From: an uncultured Prevotella sp.
GTDB taxonomy: Bacteria > Bacteroidota > Bacteroidia > Bacteroidales > Bacteroidaceae
NCBI GenBank assembly: GCA_900770845.1
Contig: CAAGLS010000234.1
Coordinates: 1 to 8,858, forward strand
Length of the DNA: 8,858 bases
Reading direction: 5' to 3'
A program made the position numbers and the translations under genes. Each line of letters opens with the position of its first letter. The stretch's first letter is position 1. Of the stretch, positions 1 to 5,237 are shown one piece after another. Below the pieces are notes generated by a model. That model ran no database searches. It was not told the origin of the DNA and saw only the letters and a list, made by a program, of their open reading frames with translations.

Positions 1-5
1 TACCC

Positions 6-23
6 TCCCTCCGAATGGAGGGG
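6..23. repeat. Small CCCTCC/GGAGGG hairpin
   Basis: CCCTCC at 7-12 pairs with GGAGGG at 17-22 across a GAAT loop, with a T-G wobble at 6/23. A similar C/G-rich hairpin recurs at 200-219, so this is probably one copy of a dispersed intergenic hairpin. No T-run follows, so it does not look like an intrinsic terminator. Confidence 0.5.
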
Positions 24-95
24 AACCACCATCCCTAATACGTGCATCTGCAGTAGACTCGAAGAGGCGGCCAGATGACAGAAAAGCGGTCGAAC

Positions 96-126
96 ATTTC
101 TTTAGGGCCCGCGCAAAGCCACGGCC
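96..126. repeat. Imperfect direct repeat, copy 1
   Basis: This stretch aligns with 330-359 with five mismatches and one gap. The best conserved part is GCGCAAAGCCACGGCC here against GCGCAAGGCCACGGTC in copy 2. The copies bracket the G-rich tandem array. They may be remnants of a dispersed intergenic element; no coding sense is seen. Confidence 0.55.
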
Positions 127-148
127 CCTTGCAAGCGGATGCAGGTTA

Positions 149-180
149 TGGGAACATGCAGTGGGATGCACGCGTTCCCA
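149..180. repeat. Hairpin TGGGAAC / GTTCCCA
   Basis: TGGGAAC (149-155) pairs with GTTCCCA (174-180). Inside it TGCA (157-160) can pair with TGCA (167-170). No T-run follows. It could be an operator-like palindrome or part of the dispersed repeat material around it. Confidence 0.4.
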
Positions 181-199
181 AAGAAGGGTGATTGGGGGT

Positions 200-219
200 C
201 TCCTCCTTTTAGGGAGGGG
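200..219. repeat. Small CTCCTCC/GGAGGGG hairpin
   Basis: CTCCTCC (200-206) pairs with GGAGGGG (213-219), one wobble included, across TTTTAG. It resembles the hairpin at 6-23 and runs directly into the G-rich tandem array, sharing bases with its first unit. Confidence 0.5.
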
Positions 220-327
220 TTAGTGGTGGGGCTTTGGGTTAGAGGTGGAGCTTTGGGTTAGGGGTGGGTCTTTGGGTTGGGGTGGGTCTTTGGGCTGGGG
301 TGGGGCTTTGGGTTGGGGTGGGTCTTT
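217..327. repeat. Six-copy G-rich tandem repeat, 18-19 bp unit
   Basis: Six consecutive units start at 217, 236, 255, 274, 292 and 310. The general form is GGGTTRGRGGTGGGKCTTT. The first three units are 19 bp and the last three 18 bp, the latter nearly identical (GGGTTGGGGTGGGTCTTT, with GGGCT and GGGGC variants in unit 5). Every unit carries two or three runs of two to four G on the plus strand, so G-quadruplex formation is plausible there. The array ends about 120 bp before the metF -7 box. Confidence 0.85.
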
Positions 328-329
328 GG

Positions 330-359
330 ATTTCTTAGTTCCAGCGCAAGGCCACGGTC
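330..359. repeat. Imperfect direct repeat, copy 2
   Basis: This is the partner of 96-126, sharing the GCGCAARGCCACGGYC core and an upstream ATTTCTT(T)AG. It directly follows the last G-rich unit, so the array seems embedded between two copies of the same sequence. Confidence 0.55.
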
Positions 360-448
360 GCGCGCCATTGAGTCGCTTCGAGAGACATAGCGGATTGTGA
401 ATGGATAAGGTTTTGCCACTAAAATTAGAATATTTTGTTTTTTTTGTC

Positions 449-456
449 TACCTTTG
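449..456 (+). promoter_or_regulatory. Bacteroidetes-type -7 box for metF
   Basis: TACCTTTG matches the Bacteroidetes -7 consensus TAnnTTTG exactly. No well-spaced TTTG -33 element is obvious; the TTTG at 434-437 is only 11 bp upstream of the box, shorter than the usual spacing. With the box ending at 456 and the start codon at 462, transcription would begin almost at the ATG, so the metF message is probably leaderless or nearly so. Confidence 0.6.
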
Positions 457-461
457 CATAC

Positions 462-1418
462 ATGAAGGTTATCGAACTGCTGAAACATCATGAGGGCGAG
501 AAAAAAGTGTCGTTTGAAGTGCTGCCTCCCTTGAAGGGAAACGGCACCCAGAGCCTCTACTCCTCCATCGACAAACTGATTGCTTTTGATCCCCTCTACA
601 TCAACATAACGACCCACCACAGCGAGTATGTGTATTACCCGCTGGCCAATGGCAACTACGAGCGAAGGCGCATACGCCGGCGCCCAGGCACAGTGGCCAT
701 TGCGGCCGCCATTCAGCAGCGATACCACTGCCCGGTGATTCCGCACGTCATCTGCTCCGGCACGACAGCCGAGGACACCGAGTATGAACTGCTCGACCTT
801 CAGTTTTTGGGCATCGAGAACCTGCTGCTGCTCCGTGGCGACAAGGCGCGCGACGAGCGCGCGTTCACTCCCGTGCCAGGCGGCCACCTGCACACGACCG
901 ACCTCATCAAGCAGGTCAACCGCTTCAACGAGGGCTTCTTCATCGACGGCTCTCCCATCCGGCATCCCGGCTTGCCTTTCCATTATGGCGTGGCGGCCTA
1001 TCCGGAGAAGCACGACGAGGCGCCCAACCTGCACCAGGACATGGTGCACCTGTTGGAAAAGCAGCAGATGGGAGCCGACTACGCCGTGACGCAACTCTTC
1101 TACGACAACAGCAAGTTCTTCTCCTTTGTCAACGACGCACGCAACATGGGCATCACCATCCCCATCGTGCCAGGTCTGAAGCCCTTTGCCAAACTCTCGC
1201 AAATCACCTTGGTTCCAAAGACATTCCATTGCGACCTGCCCGAGGACCTGGCCCGCGAGGCTTTGCGGCTCAAGACCGACGAGGAGGCCCGGCAGTTGGG
1301 CATAGAGTGGACGGTGGCCCAATGCCGTGAGCTTTTCGCCAACGGCTACAACAACATCCACATCTACACGATGGGCGCCGTGGATTCGGTGAGGGAAATA
1401 TGCAAGCAAATCCTATAA
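462..1418 (+). CDS. metF: 5,10-methylenetetrahydrofolate reductase
   Basis: MetF reduces 5,10-methylenetetrahydrofolate to 5-methyltetrahydrofolate using an FAD cofactor, supplying the methyl group for methionine synthesis in the cytoplasm. The product is 318 aa, the normal single-domain bacterial TIM-barrel length. Visible family motifs are VSFEVLPP near residue 16 (Glu19 corresponds to the catalytic Glu28 of E. coli), LLLLRGD (Asp127, equivalent to Asp120), VAAYPEKH, the QLFYD segment, IVPGLKPF, and HIYTMG near the C-terminus. An in-frame TTG at 435 would lengthen the protein by nine residues but would put the promoter box inside the gene. The ATG at 462 (MKVIELLKHH) fits the family's N-terminus. 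holB follows after 10 bp, so the two are probably co-transcribed. Confidence 0.96.
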   Translation: MKVIELLKHHEGEKKVSFEVLPPLKGNGTQSLYSSIDKLIAFDPLYINITTHHSEYVYYPLANGNYERRRIRRRPGTVAIAAAIQQRYHCPVIPHVICSGTTAEDTEYELLDLQFLGIENLLLLRGDKARDERAFTPVPGGHLHTTDLIKQVNRFNEGFFIDGSPIRHPGLPFHYGVAAYPEKHDEAPNLHQDMVHLLEKQQMGADYAVTQLFYDNSKFFSFVNDARNMGITIPIVPGLKPFAKLSQITLVPKTFHCDLPEDLAREALRLKTDEEARQLGIEWTVAQCRELFANGYNNIHIYTMGAVDSVREICKQIL

Positions 1419-1428
1419 AAGAAAGAAG

Positions 1429-2592
1429 ATGTATTTCAACGAAGTCATAGGTCAGAGAGAATCGCGCCGACGGCTCTTGCAGTTGGTGGCTGAGAACCGC
1501 GTGCCGCATGCCATGATGCTCTGCGGGCCGGAAGGCTGCGGCAAGATGGCCTTGGCCTTGGCCTTTGCCTCCCTCCTTTTGGGCGACATCGGCCCTGAGG
1601 AGGAGGCCGAGCCGGAACTGAGGTATTTCGTGGGCGGCTTCTCCCAGCAACAGCGGGCCAACGCCCATGCCATGCTTGCCAAATGGGAGCATCCCGATCT
1701 CCACTTCACATTCCCCGTCGTGAAGAAGGGACCCACCACCCCCACCACCAGCCTTGACTACATGAAGCAGTGGAACCAGTTTCTCGCCGACGGCCCATAC
1801 ATCAAGCACGACCAATGGGCAGAGCGGCTGAAAGACAAGAAGATGGCCATGATCTATGAGTCGGAGAGCGACCGCCTGCAACACGAGCTGATGCTGAAGT
1901 CAAACCAGGGCGGCTACAAGGTCGCCCTCGTCTGGCAGCCGGAGAGCATGAACCCCACATGCGCCAACAAGCTGCTGAAGCTCTTGGAGGAACCGCCCTC
2001 GCAGTCAGTGTTCCTCTTTGTGAGCGAGGATCCCGGGCGGCTGTTGGAGACCATCCGAAGCCGCGTGCAGCGCATCGACATTCCCCGCTTGGATACGGAG
2101 GACATCGAGCAAGCCCTCATCAGCCGCCGCGCGCTCACGCCCGACATGGCCCATCGTGTGGCCCGACTGGCCAACGGCTCCTGGACCCGTGCCCTGGAGA
2201 GCATCGACGCCTCCAACGAGAGCCGAACCTTTCTCGACCTCTTCATCATGCTGATGCGACTGGCCTACAAGCGCGACGCGAAGGAACTGAAGAAATGGAG
2301 CTTGGCCGTGGCCGACTTTGAGCGCGAGAAGCAGGTGAGGATGCTCAACTACTTCCTCAGGATGATTCGCGAGAACTTCATCTACAACTTCCACAACCCC
2401 GAACTCAACTACATGACGCAGGATGAGGAAGACTTCTCCAAGAACTTCGCCCGCTTCATCAACGAGGCCAACGTGGTTGAGATCAGCGAGGCCATGGAGA
2501 AGGCCACCGTCGACATCGCGCGCAACGGCAATCCCAAGATGGTGTTCTTCAGCATGGCCCTCCAGCTCATCGTGCTGATCATGAGGAAATGA
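1429..2592 (+). CDS. holB: DNA polymerase III subunit delta' (clamp loader)
   Basis: This is an AAA+ clamp-loader subunit acting with DnaX and delta to load the beta sliding clamp at the replication fork. At 387 aa it is in the normal range. Motifs in order: the N-terminal IGQRE segment; a P-loop-like GPEGCGKM at 33-40; EHPDLHFTFPV at 87-97, typical of Bacteroidetes delta'; KLLKLLEEPP at 181-190; and ETIRSRVQ at 207-214, where most relatives have SRC, the sensor-1 motif. The C-terminal helical collar region follows. The four cysteines that usually bind zinc soon after the P-loop are absent: no Cys occurs between residues 37 and 178. The ATG lies 10 bp after metF behind A-rich sequence. The family call is firm; the loss of zinc ligands is directly visible. 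Confidence 0.93.
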   Translation: MYFNEVIGQRESRRRLLQLVAENRVPHAMMLCGPEGCGKMALALAFASLLLGDIGPEEEAEPELRYFVGGFSQQQRANAHAMLAKWEHPDLHFTFPVVKKGPTTPTTSLDYMKQWNQFLADGPYIKHDQWAERLKDKKMAMIYESESDRLQHELMLKSNQGGYKVALVWQPESMNPTCANKLLKLLEEPPSQSVFLFVSEDPGRLLETIRSRVQRIDIPRLDTEDIEQALISRRALTPDMAHRVARLANGSWTRALESIDASNESRTFLDLFIMLMRLAYKRDAKELKKWSLAVADFEREKQVRMLNYFLRMIRENFIYNFHNPELNYMTQDEEDFSKNFARFINEANVVEISEAMEKATVDIARNGNPKMVFFSMALQLIVLIMRK

Positions 2593-2626
2593 AACAAGAC
2601 AACAATGAACTTTAACTGATGAATAT

Positions 2627-4036
2627 ATGGATTATAAGGATATGAACTTTAAGATTCTGCGCACGTGCGACCGAGGATTCGGCTGCCACGCCTGTGGGCG
2701 CCAGGACCGCCAGCTCAACACCTACGACTGGCTGTCGGACGTGCTGGGCAACGCAGAGTCTACCGACCTTGTGGAGGTGCAATTCAAGAACACCCGCAAG
2801 GGATACTATCACAACGTCAATGGACTCGACCTGAAGAAGGGCGACGTCGTTGCCGTAGAGGCCAACCCCGGCCACGATGTCGGTGTGGTGACGCTCACGG
2901 GCCGATTGGTGAAGCTCCAAATCAAGAAGGCCAACCTGAAGTCGCCCGACGAGATACGCCGCATCTACCGCATCGCCAAGGAGACCGACATGGACAAATA
3001 CCGCGAGGCCAAGAGCCGCGAGCACGGCACGATGATCCAGAGCCGACAGATAGCCAAGGACTTGGGGCTGAAGATGAAGATAGGCGATGTGGAATACCAG
3101 GGCGACGGCAACAAGGCCATCTTCTATTACATTGCCGACGAGCGTGTGGACTTCCGCCAGCTCATCAAGATTTTGGCCGAGACCTTCCATGTGCGCATAG
3201 AGATGAAGCAAATCGGCGCACGCCAGGAAGCCGGCCGCATAGGCGGCACAGGCCCCTGCGGGCGCGAGCTCTGTTGCGCCACGTGGATGAAGAACTTCGT
3301 CAGTGTGAGCACCAATGCGGCCCGCATCCAGGACATCTCGCTCAATCCACAGAAGCTTGCGGGCATGTGCGCCAAGTTGAAGTGCTGCCTCAACTATGAG
3401 GTCGACGACTACATGGAGGCCAGCCGCCGGCTGCCCTCCAAGGAGGTGGTGCTGCAGACCAAGGACGCCGACTACCATTATTTCAAGGCCGACATCCTGA
3501 CAGGCATCGTCACCTATTCCACCGACAAGAATTTGGCCGCCAACTTGGTGGAGATCACCGCAGCCCGCGCCCGCGAGGTGATAGAGATGAACCGCAATGG
3601 GGAGAAGCCCCTGTCGCTGAAGGAGAACGGAGACGACATAGAGGTGAAGAAGCCCATCGACCTCTTGGCCGACGCCGACGTGAGCCGGTTCGACAAGAGC
3701 AAACGCAAGAAAAAGAAGAACGCCAAGCAGAAGAAGGCCGAAGCCCCCGAGGCCGCCAACGCGCAGAAGACAGAACCTGCCAATGCTGGAGCCAGACAGG
3801 ATCAGCCCCAGGGCAATGGGCGCGAGCAGCACAAAGCCCCAAAGCGACGCAACAACCGCAAGCCGCAGCGGCCACAAGCCGACGCACAGCGGCCGACTGA
3901 CAACGCACAACCGCAAAACGGCAACAAGCGACAGCAGGGCGGCGGGCAGCGACAGTCCAATGGCGGCCAACGCCCACAGGCCAGCGGCCAGCAACCACAG
4001 GTCGGGCAGCCGCAGGGTAACGGACCACAGCAATGA
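2627..4036 (+). CDS. ricT: PSP1-domain protein, RicT/YaaT family
   Basis: The conserved core, about residues 45-325, is a PSP1 domain: LVEVQFKNTRKGYY (49-61), GDVVAVE (72-78), PGHDVG, then GPCGRELCCATW (209-220) and MCAKLKCCLNYE (247-258). These cysteines (211, 216, 217, 248, 253, 254) match the RicT pattern implicated in Fe-S binding. In Bacillus, RicT works with RicA and RicF in RNA maturation, sporulation and biofilm control; the role in Bacteroidetes is not established. An extra N-terminal group, Cys14, Cys20 and Cys23, is present. Residues from about 355 to 469 form a charged, then Gln/Asn/Gly/Pro/Arg-rich, probably disordered tail that could bind RNA (inference). The ATG at 2627 was chosen, but the one at 2642 is also credible. 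The stop overlaps the gldH start by 4 bp, suggesting translational coupling. Confidence 0.9.
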   Translation: MDYKDMNFKILRTCDRGFGCHACGRQDRQLNTYDWLSDVLGNAESTDLVEVQFKNTRKGYYHNVNGLDLKKGDVVAVEANPGHDVGVVTLTGRLVKLQIKKANLKSPDEIRRIYRIAKETDMDKYREAKSREHGTMIQSRQIAKDLGLKMKIGDVEYQGDGNKAIFYYIADERVDFRQLIKILAETFHVRIEMKQIGARQEAGRIGGTGPCGRELCCATWMKNFVSVSTNAARIQDISLNPQKLAGMCAKLKCCLNYEVDDYMEASRRLPSKEVVLQTKDADYHYFKADILTGIVTYSTDKNLAANLVEITAARAREVIEMNRNGEKPLSLKENGDDIEVKKPIDLLADADVSRFDKSKRKKKKNAKQKKAEAPEAANAQKTEPANAGARQDQPQGNGREQHKAPKRRNNRKPQRPQADAQRPTDNAQPQNGNKRQQGGGQRQSNGGQRPQASGQQPQVGQPQGNGPQQ

Positions 4037-4497
4037 GAACGCTGAGAACGCCACTTCTCTTGGTGGCCGTCCTGATCCTTGCCGGCTGTGAGGCAGGCAT
4101 GGTGTTCGACCGTTATGGCCATGTCTCCGAGCGAGGCTGGAGCAAGCAGGACGCTGTGGAGTTCAACGTCCCTCGTCTGCGCCAAGGGGGCGACTATGCG
4201 TTGGCGCTGGGCATCCGCTTCACCGACGACTATCCCTACCGAAACATCTCGCTCATTGTTGAGCGTCAGGTGTTTCCCTCGAAGCGTGTGCTGCGCGACA
4301 CGGTGGAATGTCGCCTTGCCGACAACAATGGGGTGCGCCAAGGCTCTGGGTTCATCAATTACCAGACTTCACTCCCCATGGCGACCGATTCCTACCGGGC
4401 GGGAGACAGCATCCGCATAGTGGTAAGGCACAACATGAGGAATGAGCAGATTGAGGGCATCACCGATGTGGGTGTCTCGTTGCAGCTCAAAGAATGA
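4033..4497 (+). CDS. gldH: GldH-family lipoprotein
   Basis: The 154 aa product starts with a lipoprotein signal: basic MRTLRT, a hydrophobic stretch, then the lipobox LAGC with Cys19 as the lipidated residue. The mature part is a short beta-rich domain (FDRYGHV, DYALALGIRFTDDYPYRNISLIVE, then GDSIRIVVRHNM) as in GldH. In gliding Flavobacteria GldH is needed for motility, but homologues persist in non-gliding Bacteroidales, where an envelope role is likely and unproven. No other gld gene is visible here. It follows ricT with an ATGA overlap, the gene order common in this phylum and the strongest support for the call. Transcription probably stops at the hairpin at 4641-4669. Confidence 0.85.
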   Translation: MRTLRTPLLLVAVLILAGCEAGMVFDRYGHVSERGWSKQDAVEFNVPRLRQGGDYALALGIRFTDDYPYRNISLIVERQVFPSKRVLRDTVECRLADNNGVRQGSGFINYQTSLPMATDSYRAGDSIRIVVRHNMRNEQIEGITDVGVSLQLKE

Positions 4498-4516
4498 GTC
4501 TTCAAAAAAAAGGGAA

Positions 4517-4614
4517 CGCAATCATCCAACTATCGGGGCGTGCCTTGTGCTGTAGTTTTCTCCCTTTCCTTTAAAGAAGTGGGGCTTCAAGGCATCTGCA
4601 GTTGGATGATTGCG
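4517..4614. repeat. 15 bp perfect inverted repeat with 70 bp loop
   Basis: CGCAATCATCCAACT (4517-4531) is exactly complementary to 4600-4614. Inside the loop TGCCTTG (4541-4547) pairs with CAAGGCA (4588-4594), giving a two-step stem. No flanking target duplication is evident. It starts 19 bp after the gldH stop and lies before the terminator, so it would be part of the gldH 3' untranslated RNA. It could be a MITE-like dispersed repeat or a structured RNA; the sequence alone does not decide. Confidence 0.75.
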
Positions 4615-4640
4615 GACAAACATCTTGGAGAATACATAAA

Positions 4641-4681
4641 TAGGCTGAATCCTTAGAGGGTTCAGCCTAAATTTTTCTTTT
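4641..4681 (+). terminator. Intrinsic terminator of the metF-gldH cluster
   Basis: TAGGCTGAATCC (4641-4652) pairs with GGGTTCAGCCTA (4658-4669) over the loop TTAGA, a 12 bp stem with one wobble. It is followed by AATTTTTCTTTT. The T-rich tail on the right fits plus-strand termination, about 145 nt after the gldH stop. Confidence 0.88.
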
Positions 4682-4796
4682 AAAGATTGGCAAAGTAGGG
4701 TGTTCAATATGATGTACCCAAAATATCGTTCTGACAAAAACCAGTAAGACACTCGCTGTGATGCTCTTGGCACTGGCATAATGGGTTTTATTGTTT

Positions 4797-4825
4797 TTTG
4801 TCTAAATCCATAATTGTTAATTTAG
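4797..4825 (+). promoter_or_regulatory. Possible promoter upstream of the 22 bp repeats
   Basis: TTTG at 4797-4800 and TAATTTAG at 4818-4825 are spaced 17 bp apart. The second box differs from TAnnTTTG at one position. It sits in an AT-rich stretch and would direct transcription through the palindromic array at 4882-4975. It is a candidate only, since such boxes arise by chance in AT-rich DNA. Confidence 0.3.
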
Positions 4826-4881
4826 CAGTGGATTATCCATAGCCTGAAAAGCAGCTTTCAAAGAGGAATTGGTACATTTCG

Positions 4882-4975
4882 GGTTGCTGACATTTGTCGA
4901 CAACCTTGTCGACATTTGCCTGCAACCTTGTCGGCATTTGCCTGCAACTTGGTCGACATTTGTCAGCAACCGCCT
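4882..4975. repeat. Four 22 bp tandem repeats with an 11 bp inverted repeat around them
   Basis: Units start at 4888, 4910, 4932 and 4954, with the general form CGACATTTGCCTGCAACCTT plus GT. The last unit diverges after CAACC. GGTTGCTGACA (4882-4892) is exactly complementary to TGTCAGCAACC (4961-4971), so nearly the whole array can fold into one hairpin. Within it GTCGACAA (4896-4903) pairs with TTGTCGAC (4906-4913). A 22 bp unit is not a multiple of three, which argues against coding. Possible roles are a structured RNA, a protein-binding array or a dispersed repeat. Confidence 0.85.
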
Positions 4976-5118
4976 GTATGAAGAGTGTGCCTGTTTCAAG
5001 GTTTCTCCTTGCATCGCAGCAAGGGTTTCACCAGTTCTTGTCAGAATGGAAACCTAAACTCAACCGCATGGGTCGAAAAATATTATCCATGAAATAATGT
5101 GGGCTAAGGGATTTTTTG

Positions 5119-5126
5119 TATTTTTG
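5119..5126 (+). promoter_or_regulatory. -7 promoter box for the LRR lipoprotein gene
   Basis: TATTTTTG fits TAnnTTTG exactly. No clear TTTG element was found 17-23 bp upstream. If used, transcription would start near 5131-5135 and give a leader of about 105 nt consisting almost entirely of the FecR-like relic. Confidence 0.55.
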
Positions 5127-5131
5127 CAATT

Positions 5132-5227
5132 TACAAGCGTCTCACGGCCGACTTCGATGCCGACAGCCTCGACAACATCATCGCCCTCATCAATCAGACT
5201 TTGAATGTCAATATTACAAAAGAATAA
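5132..5227 (+). pseudogene. C-terminal relic resembling a FecR-type anti-sigma factor (DUF4974)
   Basis: One frame, opened by a stop at 5105-5107 and closed by TAA at 5225-5227, changes abruptly at about 5132 from AT-rich sequence to GC-rich, codon-like sequence. It encodes YKRLTADFDADSLDNI, then IALINQTLNVNITKE. The pattern LTAxFxxxSLxxIIxLI followed by a short strand resembles the small C-terminal domain (DUF4974) of Bacteroidetes FecR-family anti-sigma factors. No usable start codon precedes it and the rest of such a gene is missing. It ends 10 bp before the lipoprotein ATG. It is best read as the tail of a deleted gene; the family match is from memory of the pattern. Confidence 0.5.
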
Positions 5228-5237
5228 ACAGCAAATT

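Larger units (their letters stand above)
1..461. other. Non-coding region upstream of metF, rich in repeats
   Basis: No open frame here looks like a gene. The stretch holds two small CCTCC/GGAGG hairpins, one 7 bp hairpin near 149-180, two diverged copies of a ~31 bp direct repeat (96-126 and 330-359), a six-copy G-rich tandem array (217-327) and, at the right end, the metF promoter. A minus-strand frame runs through the array and gives a Pro/Asn/Lys/Thr/His-rich tail, but that is only the repeat read in translation. The gene to the left lies outside the window, so whether this is a 3' region or a shared upstream region cannot be told. Confidence 0.7.
4498..5237. other. Long structured intergenic region between gldH and the lipoprotein
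   Basis: These 740 bp contain no convincing intact gene. Left to right they hold a 15 bp inverted repeat with long loop (4517-4614), an intrinsic terminator (4641-4681), a weakly structured AT-rich stretch including a CCAGT/ACTGG hairpin at 4741-4776, a candidate promoter (4797-4825), a palindromic 22 bp repeat array (4882-4975), about 130 bp with nothing recognised except an ATTAT/ATAAT hairpin (5082-5098), a -7 box (5119-5126) and a FecR-like coding relic (5132-5227). Small frames of 62-85 codons across the repeats look like chance readings. Confidence 0.75.

Noticed and set aside
435..461. TTG start extending metF by nine residues
   Set aside because: It would overlap the promoter box, and the family N-terminus fits the ATG at 462.
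258..1409. Long minus-strand frame with a Pro/Asn/Lys/Thr/His repeat tail
   Set aside because: It is antisense to the well-conserved metF, and its repeat tail is only the G-rich array in translation.
2612..4054. 480-codon minus-strand frame rich in Leu/Val
   Set aside because: It is antisense to ricT, which has clear family motifs; long antisense frames are common in GC-rich genes.
4522..4779. 85-codon minus-strand frame
   Set aside because: It spans the inverted repeat and the terminator hairpin and has no recognisable motif; likely a false small protein.
4888..4975. CRISPR array
   Set aside because: The units are directly abutting with no spacers, and no cas genes are present.
4833..5091. 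Replication origin, from two DnaA-box-like TTATCCAT sites (4833 and 5083) flanking the 22 bp repeats
   Set aside because: Each site departs from TTATCCACA in the last bases, only two occur, and no replication gene is nearby. A skew analysis of the whole chromosome would be needed.
4869..5097. Small plus-strand frames of 62 and 67 codons and a 65-codon minus-strand frame
   Set aside because: They are translations of the 22 bp repeats, whose length is not a multiple of three, with no coding features.
5205..5237. ATG at 5205 as start of the lipoprotein
   Set aside because: It lies in the FecR-like relic and adds a charged segment before a normal lipoprotein signal that begins at 5238.
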